Of a stretch of DNA of 56,419 nt, positions 16,256-24,725 are shown one piece after another. Position numbers and translations under genes: made by a program. The stretch comes from an uncultured Prevotellaceae bacterium (GTDB lineage: Bacteria > Bacteroidota > Bacteroidia > Bacteroidales > Bacteroidaceae), in contig ONSV01000007.1 in assembly GCA_900320585.1 (NCBI GenBank), positions 1 to 56,419 on the forward strand, given 5' to 3'. Every line of letters starts with the position of its first letter. The stretch's first letter is position 1. The notes below the pieces were generated by a model that ran no database searches, had not been told where the DNA came from, and was given only the letters and a program-made list of their open reading frames with translations.

Positions 16256-17074
16256 ATGCCACTATCCAACCATCCTCTACCCTCGACACCATTCCGCCAC
16301 TGGCCCATACTGGCGTGGCTGACGGTATTCCTCTTTGTCGGCACCGCCGCCATGGCCGCCCCTGAGAGGTCGAGCGACGGCTACCCCATCTGGAGTGCCG
16401 ACAACATCCAGATGGTTTACCTGAAAGACTCCACGCAGTTTGTCTGCGACCCCGACCATATCCTCTCGCTGGAATACAAGGACTCGGCCAACTACTACCT
16501 TCACCGCATGAAGATGGAGATGGACATCCAGACGGTGTTCATCATCGTGCGCCACGTGAAGAATGGCGACCCCTTCCGCATGGCACAAGATGTGGGCAAC
16601 CGCTATGGAGTGGGATACAAGGACACGCGCACCGGACTGGTGGTGGTCATCGCCACCGAAGACAAGCAGTATTTCATCGCACCGGGAAAAGGTCTCGAGG
16701 CCTACCTCACCGACGTGAGCTGCGGAAGGATAGGGCGCAACTTCATACAGCCCAACATGCGCAACGGCAACCCCGACCTGGCCGTGTCGCAAACCTGTTA
16801 TGCCATCTACAAACTGCTCAAGGAGGGCGAACTGCCCCCCTCTACCTCTATCTCTGACCCTGTGGATGATGAGGAGGGATTCGGTATCATCGAGATTATC
16901 ATCATCATTATCATCATCGCCTACCTGTGGCGGCATGGTGGCAAGGGAGGCGGCATCTATATCGGTGGAGGCGGCTTCGGAGGCGGAGGATTCAGCAGCG
17001 GTGGCGGCGGCTTCGGAGGAGGAAGTTTCGGAGGCGGAAGCTTCGGCGGAGGTGGAGCCGGCGGCGGCTGGTAG
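16256..17074 (+). CDS. TPM-domain membrane protein
   Basis: A 272-residue exported protein with an N-terminal hydrophobic signal (about 18-35, ending AMAAPE). A TPM (TLP18.3/Psb32/MOLO) domain covers about 65-195, with VFIIVRHVKNGDPFRMAQDVGNRYGVG, TGLVVVIATEDKQYFIAPGKGLEAYLTDV and GNPDLAVSQTCYAIYKLL. A run of isoleucines (IIEIIIIIIIIAYLW, about 213-227) forms a membrane helix, followed by a Gly/Ser/Phe-rich tail with repeated GGGGFGGG units. TPM proteins of this form are often encoded with LemA, as here. Their exact role is unsettled; a part in envelope maintenance or membrane-protein quality control is an inference. Confidence 0.85.
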   Translation: MPLSNHPLPSTPFRHWPILAWLTVFLFVGTAAMAAPERSSDGYPIWSADNIQMVYLKDSTQFVCDPDHILSLEYKDSANYYLHRMKMEMDIQTVFIIVRHVKNGDPFRMAQDVGNRYGVGYKDTRTGLVVVIATEDKQYFIAPGKGLEAYLTDVSCGRIGRNFIQPNMRNGNPDLAVSQTCYAIYKLLKEGELPPSTSISDPVDDEEGFGIIEIIIIIIIIAYLWRHGGKGGGIYIGGGGFGGGGFSSGGGGFGGGSFGGGSFGGGGAGGGW

Positions 17075-17118
17075 CCACCACACAGGAAAAAGTATTCATC
17101 ATTAAATAACCCAACATC

Positions 17119-17700
17119 ATGAAGAAAACATTATTATTCATCATTGCTATCGTGGTATTGATAGCTCTTTGGGCCATGTCGGCATACAATGGCATGATTG
17201 GCGTGCAGGAGAATGCCACACAGGCTGCCGCCGACGTACAGTCGGCCTACCAGCGCAGGGCCGACCTCATCCCCAACCTTGTGGAGACGGTGAAAGGCTA
17301 TGCCCAACATGAGGAGAACACCCTGAAGGAAGTGACCGAGGCCCGCACCAGAGCCACCTCGATTACCATCGACCCCTCTAACATGACTGCTGAGCAGATG
17401 AAGGAGTTCCAGAAAGCCCAGAGCGACCTGAGCTCATCGCTCGGCCGACTCATCGCCGTGGCCGAGAACTATCCCGACCTGAAGGCCAACGAGAACTTCC
17501 GCGACCTGCAGAACCAGCTTGAGGGTTCGGAGAACCGCATCAACGAGGCCCGCAACAAATACAATGCTGCAGTGACCGATTACAACAAGAACATCCGCTC
17601 GTTCCCCAACAATATCTTCGCCGGTATGTTCGGTTTCAAGACCATGGAGAAGTTTGCTGCCGAGAGTGGGGCCGAGAAAGCACCCAAAGTGCAGTTCTGA
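17119..17700 (+). CDS. LemA family protein
   Basis: A 193-residue protein with one N-terminal membrane segment (LLFIIAIVVLIALWAMSAYNGMI) and then a mainly alpha-helical coiled domain. The family signature is clear: QAAADVQSAYQRRADLIPNLVETVKGYAQHEE, followed by VAENYPDLKANENFRDLQNQLEGSENRINEARNKYN split over two helices and NNIFAGMFGF near the end. LemA proteins sit in the membrane with the helical domain exposed. Function is not established, but they recur beside TPM-domain genes. It lies 44 bases after the TPM gene and 21 bases before the VanX-like gene. Confidence 0.92.
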   Translation: MKKTLLFIIAIVVLIALWAMSAYNGMIGVQENATQAAADVQSAYQRRADLIPNLVETVKGYAQHEENTLKEVTEARTRATSITIDPSNMTAEQMKEFQKAQSDLSSSLGRLIAVAENYPDLKANENFRDLQNQLEGSENRINEARNKYNAAVTDYNKNIRSFPNNIFAGMFGFKTMEKFAAESGAEKAPKVQF

Positions 17701-17721
17701 TTGTTTAGAGCATCTCCTTTT

Positions 17722-18474
17722 ATGAGAATCCTTCCTTTCATTGCCGCACTGCTCATCGCTTGCTCCGGCAATGGTGGTGGTCGTGCGCCTAAGGCTGCCT
17801 TGCCTACCGACACCCCGACGCAGGCCGGGAACACCACCCTGCCCCGCGACACCGTGACGCAACCGCTGAGTGCCACGGCCCTCTCGATGGAGCGCCAGGG
17901 CATGATGAACGTGCAGTCGGTAGACCCCACTATCCGCGTGAGCCTGATGTATTCACGGCCCGACAATTTTACGGGTCGCGTGCTCTACGACGACCTGCGC
18001 GAGGGTTACCTCCATCCCAAGGCCGCCAAGGCACTGGCCATGGCCCAGAAACGACTGAAGGAACTGCGTCCAGAACTGAGTCTGATCATCTTCGACGCCA
18101 CCCGCCCCATGAGCATCCAGCAGAAGATGTGGAATGTGGTGAAAGGCACCCCGAAGAACATCTATGTGAGCAACCCTGCCAATGGCGGCGGCATGCACAA
18201 CTACGGCATGGCCGTCGACATCTCCATCTGCCGCGAGAACGGCGACACCATCCCCATGGGCGCACTGGTCGACCACATGAGCAGCCTCTCGCATATCGAC
18301 CATGAGGACGTGCTGGTACGCACGAAACGCATGACCGAGGAGGCGCGCGCCAACCGCCAACTGCTGCGCGAGGTGATGGCTGTGGGCGGCTTCATGCCCC
18401 TGCGCACCGAATGGTGGCACTTCAACCTCTGCACCCGCGCCGAGGCCAAGCGCAACTATAAAGTGATCAGATGA
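17722..18474 (+). CDS. D-alanyl-D-alanine dipeptidase, VanX-like (M15), predicted lipoprotein
   Basis: A 250-residue zinc peptidase of the M15D (VanX/DdpX) type, which cleaves D-Ala-D-Ala. The ATG at 17722 is preferred over the upstream TTG at 17701 because it opens a lipoprotein signal (MRILPFIAALLIAC, Cys14). Catalytic features: FDATRPMS (the family's Arg), zinc ligands in GGGMHNYGMAVDIS (SxHxxGxAxD motif), and EWWHF for the catalytic Glu and third ligand. An envelope location suggests cell-wall fragment recycling rather than vancomycin resistance; no vanH, vanA or vanS-like genes are near. Its stop overlaps the next start by 4 bases (ATGA). Confidence 0.9.
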   Translation: MRILPFIAALLIACSGNGGGRAPKAALPTDTPTQAGNTTLPRDTVTQPLSATALSMERQGMMNVQSVDPTIRVSLMYSRPDNFTGRVLYDDLREGYLHPKAAKALAMAQKRLKELRPELSLIIFDATRPMSIQQKMWNVVKGTPKNIYVSNPANGGGMHNYGMAVDISICRENGDTIPMGALVDHMSSLSHIDHEDVLVRTKRMTEEARANRQLLREVMAVGGFMPLRTEWWHFNLCTRAEAKRNYKVIR

Positions 18475-19706
18475 TCGACCCTGCCACACAAGCATTCATC
18501 GACGGCCACCGCCAATGCGACGTTCGCCAACTGGCCCTTCAGGCAAGGAGCTACGGCGACGTAGACATGGCGGTGGCCGTCGGTCAGATAGCGGGATGGC
18601 AGAAAGCGCGTACAAAGATTCCGTCGTGGGCTGCCTGCGACGGGATAGTCTATCCACCCCACTTGTCGATGGAACAATGCTCTTCGGAGCAGACGGCACG
18701 CTACAAGCAACGGCTCTGCCAACGCCTGCTACATGAGATAGCCGAAGGGCGACACACGTCGATGGCCGACCTCACCGGAGGGTTCGGGGTAGACTTCGCC
18801 TTTCTCTGTCCACTGTTCGACAAAGGGATTTATATTGAGCAGCAGACGGCGCTCTGCGACTGCGCACGGCACAATTTCCATGCCCTCGGCCTCCATCAGG
18901 CCGAAGTGGTGGAAGGCGACGGCACCGCCCTACTCCACTCCCTCCCCCATCAGCAACTCATCTTCGTCGACCCAGCCCGGCGCGACCATCATGGTGGCCG
19001 TACGTTCGCCATTGCCGACTGTACACCCGACGTGCTGCAACTACTCTCCACACTGCTCCAGAAGGCCGATATCGTGATGCTGAAACTCTCGCCCATGCTC
19101 GACTGGCACCATACGCTTGAGAGCCTCGAGGGAATAAATCCACACAGTGTGCGGGAAATCCATATCGTGGCCACGGGAAACGAGTGCAAGGAACTGCTGG
19201 TAGTGCTGTCGGCCATTCCCTCCGAAAACCCTCTCAGTTTGATTTGTGCCGACGACGACCAAGTGGTCGCCTTCTCCCCTACCCCATCACAACCGCTGCC
19301 CATCGTCGATGACCAATTGCCCTTGGAGGGAAAATACCTGTATGAGCCTGGGGCTGCTGTGATGAAGTCGGGCTGTTTTTCGGCACTGGCCCATCGCTAC
19401 GGCGTCATGGCCCTACACCCCAACAGCCACCTTTTCGTGAGCGAGAAGCCGATAGCGGATTTCCCTGGAAGGCAGTTCGTGGTCAGTTCCACCACCACCA
19501 TGAACAAACGCCAGTTGCGCCAACAGTTTGCCGAACTGAAACAGGCCAACATCACGGTGCGCAACTTCCCCATGACAGTGGCCGAACTGCGCAAGCGACT
19601 ACGTTTGGCCGATGGTGGCAGCACCTATATATTCGCCACCACCACCCAACAGCAGCACCTGCTATTAGTATGTGAGAAAATAAATGTTGGCTACAGCAAT
19701 GCCTGA
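18471..19706 (+). CDS. THUMP-like class I SAM-dependent methyltransferase
   Basis: A 411-residue protein of a Bacteroidetes-typical methyltransferase family. A helical N-terminal region (to about 95) leads to the SAM site MADLTGGFGVDFAFL (about 98-112), then YIEQQTALCDCARHNFHALG and the FVDPARRD motif, which takes the place of the catalytic NPPY-type motif. The C-terminal part (about 290-411) resembles a THUMP-like domain, with FVVSSTTTMNKRQLRQQF and VRNFPMTVAELRKRLRLADGGSTYIFATT. It presumably methylates RNA, but substrate and position are unknown. It is translationally coupled to the VanX-like gene (overlap ATGA), an association without obvious functional logic. Confidence 0.85.
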   Translation: MIDPATQAFIDGHRQCDVRQLALQARSYGDVDMAVAVGQIAGWQKARTKIPSWAACDGIVYPPHLSMEQCSSEQTARYKQRLCQRLLHEIAEGRHTSMADLTGGFGVDFAFLCPLFDKGIYIEQQTALCDCARHNFHALGLHQAEVVEGDGTALLHSLPHQQLIFVDPARRDHHGGRTFAIADCTPDVLQLLSTLLQKADIVMLKLSPMLDWHHTLESLEGINPHSVREIHIVATGNECKELLVVLSAIPSENPLSLICADDDQVVAFSPTPSQPLPIVDDQLPLEGKYLYEPGAAVMKSGCFSALAHRYGVMALHPNSHLFVSEKPIADFPGRQFVVSSTTTMNKRQLRQQFAELKQANITVRNFPMTVAELRKRLRLADGGSTYIFATTTQQQHLLLVCEKINVGYSNA

Positions 19707-19723
19707 ACTGCTGTAACTCCAGA

Positions 19724-19749
19724 ACTCCTTTCAACTTGAGAAAAGGAGT
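19724..19749. terminator. Small hairpin between convergent genes
   Basis: An 8-bp stem (19724-19731 with 19742-19749) in the 46 bases between the methyltransferase and lgt stops. It has T-rich or A-rich flanks on both strands and may stop transcription from both sides. Confidence 0.4.
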
Positions 19750-19752
19750 CCC

Positions 19753-20604
19753 CTACCCTATTTTCTTCATCCATTTTCCTCCTACCATACAGGCGATGCC
19801 GATGATGACGAAGGGGATGCTGAGGAGCTGTCCCATGTCGAGCGGCAGGGAATTCTCAAAGTCCACCTGGTTGATCTTGGTAAACTCGATGAAGAAGCGG
19901 GCAGTGAAGATGAGCGTGAGACAGAGACCGAAGAAAAAGCCCGTGCCCACCTTCTCGGGACGGCGACGGTAAATATACCATCCCACAAAGAAGAAGAGGA
20001 AATAGACGATGGCCTCGTAGAGCTGACCGGGATGACGGGGCTCGGTGGCCAACGAGGGCTCGGCATTGGCGAAGATGAAAGCCCAGGGCACATCGGTCAC
20101 CTTACCGATAATCTCTGAATTCATCAGGTTGCCCAACCGGATAAAACAAGCGGTGATGGGAGTGGCGATGGCGATATTGTCGAGCACCTGCCAAAGGCTC
20201 AAGTGGGTCTTACGGAAATAGATATAGAGGGCTATCATCAGTCCGAGGGTACCTCCATGCGATGCAAGTCCCTCATAACCAGTGAATTTCCATGAACCAT
20301 CAGCCATCTTGTGGATAGGCAGGAACATCTCTATGACATGGGTTCCGCTGCTGAGAAAATAGCCAGGCTCGTAGAACAGGCAATGGCCCAGACGGGCACC
20401 GATGAGAATGCCTAAAAAACAATAGATGAAGAGCGGGTCGAACAGCTCGTCCTTGATTTTCTGCTCTTTGTAAAGTTTTTTAACTATCAGATAAGCCAGC
20501 AACAGTCCAATCAGCCAACAGAGCGAGTACCAACGGATAGAGAAACTACCCAGACTAAAGGCCACCTCGCTGGGATTCCAAACGACATAGAGAAGGTTGT
20601 GCAT
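19753..20604 (-). CDS. lgt: Prolipoprotein diacylglyceryl transferase
   Basis: A 283-residue inner-membrane enzyme with about seven membrane helices. Lgt moves a diacylglyceryl group from phosphatidylglycerol to the lipobox Cys of prolipoproteins, the first step of lipoprotein maturation. It begins with the typical [20 protein letters not shown] (Tyr26 region). It contains [61 protein letters not shown] (the Lgt signature, with Arg, Asn and Glu) and [16 protein letters not shown]. At least two lipoproteins of this window (FKBP, VanX-like) would be its substrates. It lies 18 bases downstream of ychF on the same strand. Confidence 0.96.
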   Translation of the reverse strand: MHNLLYVVWNPSEVAFSLGSFSIRWYSLCWLIGLLLAYLIVKKLYKEQKIKDELFDPLFIYCFLGILIGARLGHCLFYEPGYFLSSGTHVIEMFLPIHKMADGSWKFTGYEGLASHGGTLGLMIALYIYFRKTHLSLWQVLDNIAIATPITACFIRLGNLMNSEIIGKVTDVPWAFIFANAEPSLATEPRHPGQLYEAIVYFLFFFVGWYIYRRRPEKVGTGFFFGLCLTLIFTARFFIEFTKINQVDFENSLPLDMGQLLSIPFVIIGIACMVGGKWMKKIG

Positions 20605-20622
20605 GTCTTTTATGAATTGGGG

Positions 20623-21723
20623 TTACACATTGAAGCGGAAATGCATGATGTCGCCATCCTGCACCACATAGTCCTTGCCCTCGACACCCAGTTTGCCTGC
20701 CTCGCGAACGGCTGCCTCTGAGCCATATTTGATGTAGTCGTCGTACTTGATGACCTCGGCACGGATGAATCCTTTCTCGAAATCGGAGTGGATGACACCG
20801 GCACACTGCGGGGCTTTCCATCCTTTATGATAAGTCCAAGCCTTCACCTCCATCGGACCGGCGGTGATGAATGTCTCAAGATTGAGCAAGGCATAGGCTT
20901 TCTTGGTGAGGCGGTTCATACCACTCTCCTCCAGTCCCAGTTCGTCGAGGAACATCTTCTTATCCTCATAGCTTTCGAAACTGGCAATATCCTCCTCGGT
21001 CTTGGCAGCAATCACCAATACCTCGGAACCCTCGGCCTTGGCGGCCTCTTCCACACGGCGCGAATAGTCGTTGCCATCCTTGGCAGCCGACTCATCCACA
21101 TTGCACACATAGAGTACGGGCTTGGCTGTGAGCAGGAACAGGTCGTGGGCAGCCTGTTGCTCCTCCTTGCTGTCGAAGGTCACCACACGGGCATTCTGGC
21201 CTTTCTCGAGCACCTCTTTGTAGGCCATGAGCACAGCCACCTCGACCTTTGCCTCCTTGTTGCCAAGGGAGGCCACTTTCTGCTGTTTGGCCAGTCTCGA
21301 CTCGATGGTCTCCAGATCTTTCAACTGCAGTTCGGTATCGATAATCTCCTTGTCGCGGATAGGATCGATGGTACCATCCACATGGGTGATGTTGTCGTCG
21401 TCGAAGCAACGCAGCACATGGATAATGGCATCGGTCTCGCGGATATTGCCCAGGAACTTGTTTCCCAGTCCCTCGCCTTTCGATGCACCTTTCACCAGTC
21501 CGGCGATATCGACAATCTCGCAAGTGGCGGGAACAATCCGTCCGGGATGCACCAATTCGGCCAATTTGTTGAGCCGCTCATCGGGAACGGTAATCACACC
21601 CACATTGGGTTCTATCGTACAGAAAGGGAAATTGGCTGCCTGTGCCTTGGCACTCGACAGACAGTTGAAAAGGGTGGACTTACCAACGTTGGGGAGTCCC
21701 ACAATACCACATTTTAAGGCCAT
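20623..21723 (-). CDS. ychF: Ribosome-binding ATPase YchF
   Basis: A 366-residue Obg-family P-loop protein, close to the usual 363-367. It has G1 GLPNVGKSTLFN (8-19), the YchF-type switch region ANFPFCTIEPNVG, G3 DIAGLVKGAS, and NVDE in place of the GTP-specific NKxD, which explains the family's preference for ATP. A coiled-coil insertion (about 130-165) and a C-terminal TGS domain (ETFITAGPMEVKAWTYHKG to FIRAEVIKYDDY) follow. YchF binds ribosomes and is linked to stress responses. Two promoter modules precede it, so it can be transcribed apart from polA. Confidence 0.96.
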   Translation of the reverse strand: MALKCGIVGLPNVGKSTLFNCLSSAKAQAANFPFCTIEPNVGVITVPDERLNKLAELVHPGRIVPATCEIVDIAGLVKGASKGEGLGNKFLGNIRETDAIIHVLRCFDDDNITHVDGTIDPIRDKEIIDTELQLKDLETIESRLAKQQKVASLGNKEAKVEVAVLMAYKEVLEKGQNARVVTFDSKEEQQAAHDLFLLTAKPVLYVCNVDESAAKDGNDYSRRVEEAAKAEGSEVLVIAAKTEEDIASFESYEDKKMFLDELGLEESGMNRLTKKAYALLNLETFITAGPMEVKAWTYHKGWKAPQCAGVIHSDFEKGFIRAEVIKYDDYIKYGSEAAVREAGKLGVEGKDYVVQDGDIMHFRFNV

Positions 21724-21748
21724 ATTCTATCTATTTTGAAATTTCTTG

Positions 21749-21779
21749 CAAAGTTAGTGCAAGGTGAGCGAAAAGCAAA
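21749..21779 (-). promoter_or_regulatory. Proximal promoter of ychF
   Basis: On the minus strand TTTG (21779-21776), exactly 19 bases, then TAACTTTG (21756-21749). The -33 part is extended as TTTTGCTTTTC and the -7 part as GCACTAACTTTGC, both shared with the distal copy. The ychF start is 26 bases downstream of the -7 element. Confidence 0.8.
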
Positions 21780-21835
21780 ATAAAACGAAGTTTTTTTGCT
21801 TTTCCGAACCGCAGCCTAACTTCGCCACGCAGTGG

Positions 21836-21866
21836 CAAAGTTAGTGCAAACCGAGAGGAAAGCAAA
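21836..21866 (-). promoter_or_regulatory. Distal promoter copy upstream of ychF, within an inverted repeat
   Basis: Minus-strand TTTG (21866-21863), 19 bases, TAACTTTG (21843-21836). The -7 element is one arm of a 12-bp inverted repeat with one mismatch (21817-21828 with 21832-21843). On the plus strand, TTTG (21795-21798), 18 bases, TAACTTCG (21817-21824) forms a near-promoter in the opposite direction. The arrangement is therefore three copies of one module, one of them inverted. Confidence 0.65.
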
Positions 21867-21879
21867 ACCACCCCGCCCA

Positions 21880-24645
21880 TCAATGGGCTTCAAGCCAATT
21901 GGCACCCCATCCGGCATCAGCCACCAAAGGTACGCGCAGGTGGTAGGCATTCTCCATCTCCTCTTTCACGATGGCCTCTACCCTACCCTTCTCTTCGGGT
22001 ACGACACTGAAATTGAGTTCGTCGTGCACCTGGAGAATCATCTTTGAACGAAGGTGCTCTTCATTGAACCGTTGGTAGATACGTATCATTGCCACCTTGA
22101 TGATATCGGCCGCTGAACCTTGAATAGGAGCATTGATGGCATTTCGCTCGGCGAAACCACGCACGGTGGCATTGCGACTGTTAATGTCGGGAAGATAGCG
22201 CCGGCGGTGGAAGAACGTCTCCACATACCCTTTCTCGCGTGCCATCTCCTTCGACTTCTCCATATACTCCCTCACCTTCGGGAAGGTCTCGAAATAACCA
22301 TCGATCAACTGCCGTGCCTCCGAACGCTCTATCTCCAACCGCTCTGCCAGTCCGAAGACGGTGATGCCGTAGATGATGCCGAAATTGGCCCTCTTTGCCT
22401 TCCGTCGCTGGTCGCTGGTCACCTTGTCGATATCTTCCTTATAGATATTCGCTGCCGTGGCCGCATGGATGTCATGCCCTTCGATGAAGGCATTGATCAT
22501 ATTCTCGTCGCCACTGAGATGAGCCATGACCCGCAACTCAATCTGACTATAGTCGGCCGAGAAGAAGAGGCAACCGGGCTCGGGAATGAATGCCTTACGG
22601 ATTTCCTTGCCGTCCTCGCCACGCACCGGGATATTCTGGAGGTTGGGGTCGCTCGACGACAGGCGTCCTGTGGCTGTAACCGTCTGGTTGAAAGAGGTAT
22701 GGATGTGCTGGGTCTTGGGATTGATGAGCAAAGGCAGGGTATCGATATATGTACTCAGCAACTTCCGCAGTCCGCGATAGTCGAGGATTTTCCCCACAAT
22801 CTCGTGTTTTCCCTTCAGGGCCTGGAGGATTTCCTCCGAGGTGACAAACTGCCCGGTCTTTGTCTTTTTGGGCTTCTCCACGATCTTGAGTTTGGAGAAG
22901 AGGATATCGCCCACCTGCTTGGGTGAGGAGATATTGAACACCTCGCCGGCCAACTCATAGATTTGGTGCTCAATGTCGTGCATACGCTGCGTGAACGCCT
23001 TCGAGGTCTCTGCCAGCGAGTCGGTGTCGATGCGCACCCCATTGCGCTCCATCGAGGCCAGGACAGGTACCAGTGGCATCTCTATCTCATAAAAAAGCCT
23101 ATCGGCACCCACCTCCTTGAGTTTGGGTTCCAGCACCCTCTTCAGTTTCAGGGTGACGTCAGCATCCTCGGCGGCATACTCATAGACCTCGCTGGGTGTG
23201 AGGTCGCGCATGCTCCGCTGGTTTTTCCCTCGCGGTCCGATGAGCTCATCGATATGAATGGTCTTGTAGTGGAGGTAGACCTCTGCAAGCAAGTCCATGT
23301 TGTGCCGCAACTCGGGTTGGATGAGGTAATGGGCTATCATCGTATCCCACAAGTCACCTTGAAGATGGATGCCATAGTTGGCGAGCACCTGCATGTCGTA
23401 TTTGATGTTCTGTCCGATTTTCAAAATCCGGGGATTTTCATAAAGTGGTCGGAAAATCTCCACCACCTTTTGCGCCTCCGACTGCTCGGCAGGCACAGGA
23501 ACATAAAAAGCCTGGTTTTCGCGCACTGAGAAGCTCAAACCCACCAGTTCGGCCTCAATGGGATTGGTGGAAGTGGTTTCCGTGTCTAGACTTAAAAAAT
23601 CGAATGTCAATAAAAAATCACATAATTTTTTAATATCTTCCTGTTTTTCAACGAGTTGATAATCGTGATCAATGGTTTTTAGGCTCTCAAAACTCGAATT
23701 TTTCTCAACTTCTCCATCAGCGGGCTGAAATTCGCCAAACAAATCGAGTTGCAAATTCACATTTTGAGGACTTTTTTTAGGTTTATTAAGAAATTTGTCG
23801 ATGAGTGACTTGAACTCCAACTCATCGAAGATTTTTCTCAGTCGTGCCTCATCAGGGTCGGTGACCTTCAGTTTTTCGAGGTCGAGGGTCACGGGCACAT
23901 CGGTCTTGATGGTGGCGAGGACTTTCGATAGACGAATATCGTCTACATGTTCCTCCACCTTTTTCTTCAAGGCACCTTTCAGTTGGTCGGTATGTTCGAG
24001 CAGATTGTCGACCGTATCAAACTCGTTGATGAGTTTCACGGCAGTCTTCTCGCCCACTCCGGGACATCCTGGGAAATTATCGGCTGCATCGCCCATGAGT
24101 GCCAGCAAGTCGATGACTTGTGATGGTCGGCTGATACCATATTTTGCATTGATTTGCTCGGTTCCGATCACCTCGTAGCCTCCTCCATGACGTGGCCGGT
24201 ACATTTTCACGGTGTTACTGATAAGCTGTCCATAGTCCTTGTCGGAAGTAAGCATATAGGTTTCCACACCCTCTCCCACAGCCGCTTTCGACAATGTGCC
24301 TATCACATCGTCGGCCTCAAAACCATCTACCATGAGCACCGGAATATTCATGGCATCAAGGATATCTTTTATAATAGGTACGGCAATGAGGATGTCCTCG
24401 GGTGTCTTCTCTCTCTGGGCCTTATATTCAGGGAATATCTCATTACGGAAAGTGGGTCCATGCGGATCGAAGGCAACGCCCAAATACTTGGGTTTTTCCT
24501 TCGATAAAATCTCCTGCAATGTGTTGCAGAAACCCAGAATGGCCGAAGTATTCTGTCCCTTGGAATTGATTCGCGGAGTGCGGATAAAGGCGTAATAAGC
24601 TCTATAGATAAGCGCATACGCATCGAAGAGGAATAGTTTATCCAT
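21880..24645 (-). CDS. polA: DNA polymerase I
   Basis: A 921-residue DNA repair and Okazaki-fragment polymerase. The 5' nuclease domain covers about 1-290 (LFDAYALIYRAYYAF, DGFEADDVIG, MLTSDKDYGQLI, GDAADNFPGCPGVGEKTA). The 3'-5' exonuclease domain (about 330-510) keeps its acidic motif FLSLDTETTS, and TMIAHYLIQPE follows, so proofreading looks intact. The polymerase domain has motif A SADYSQIELRVMAHLSGD, motif B RRKAKRANFGIIYG and motif C LQVHDELNFSV. The sequence from about base 23600 to 23770 is noticeably A+T-richer and encodes a variable linker. It diverges from the polyprenyl synthase gene across 80 bases. Confidence 0.97.
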   Translation of the reverse strand: MDKLFLFDAYALIYRAYYAFIRTPRINSKGQNTSAILGFCNTLQEILSKEKPKYLGVAFDPHGPTFRNEIFPEYKAQREKTPEDILIAVPIIKDILDAMNIPVLMVDGFEADDVIGTLSKAAVGEGVETYMLTSDKDYGQLISNTVKMYRPRHGGGYEVIGTEQINAKYGISRPSQVIDLLALMGDAADNFPGCPGVGEKTAVKLINEFDTVDNLLEHTDQLKGALKKKVEEHVDDIRLSKVLATIKTDVPVTLDLEKLKVTDPDEARLRKIFDELEFKSLIDKFLNKPKKSPQNVNLQLDLFGEFQPADGEVEKNSSFESLKTIDHDYQLVEKQEDIKKLCDFLLTFDFLSLDTETTSTNPIEAELVGLSFSVRENQAFYVPVPAEQSEAQKVVEIFRPLYENPRILKIGQNIKYDMQVLANYGIHLQGDLWDTMIAHYLIQPELRHNMDLLAEVYLHYKTIHIDELIGPRGKNQRSMRDLTPSEVYEYAAEDADVTLKLKRVLEPKLKEVGADRLFYEIEMPLVPVLASMERNGVRIDTDSLAETSKAFTQRMHDIEHQIYELAGEVFNISSPKQVGDILFSKLKIVEKPKKTKTGQFVTSEEILQALKGKHEIVGKILDYRGLRKLLSTYIDTLPLLINPKTQHIHTSFNQTVTATGRLSSSDPNLQNIPVRGEDGKEIRKAFIPEPGCLFFSADYSQIELRVMAHLSGDENMINAFIEGHDIHAATAANIYKEDIDKVTSDQRRKAKRANFGIIYGITVFGLAERLEIERSEARQLIDGYFETFPKVREYMEKSKEMAREKGYVETFFHRRRYLPDINSRNATVRGFAERNAINAPIQGSAADIIKVAMIRIYQRFNEEHLRSKMILQVHDELNFSVVPEEKGRVEAIVKEEMENAYHLRVPLVADAGWGANWLEAH

Positions 24646-24707
24646 ATGGTTTTTAAATTTTCTGTGTAAAATTACTCATTTTTTTCATTTTTCCCAGATA
24701 AAATGCT

Positions 24708-24715
24708 TATTTTTG
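24708..24715 (+). promoter_or_regulatory. Possible -7 element of the polyprenyl synthase gene
   Basis: TATTTTTG matches TAnnTTTG but lies only 10 bases before the start codon at 24726, and no TTTG is found 19 bases upstream. Only a nearly leaderless mRNA would fit, so the call is weak. Confidence 0.35.
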
Positions 24716-24725
24716 TGCGAAATTT

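Noticed and set aside
17701..17721. TTG start of the VanX-like gene at 17701
   Set aside because: The ATG at 17722 gives a clean lipoprotein signal with Cys14; the seven extra residues do not fit it.
17722..18474. A vancomycin-resistance cassette
   Set aside because: Only the dipeptidase is present; no ligase, dehydrogenase or two-component genes are nearby.
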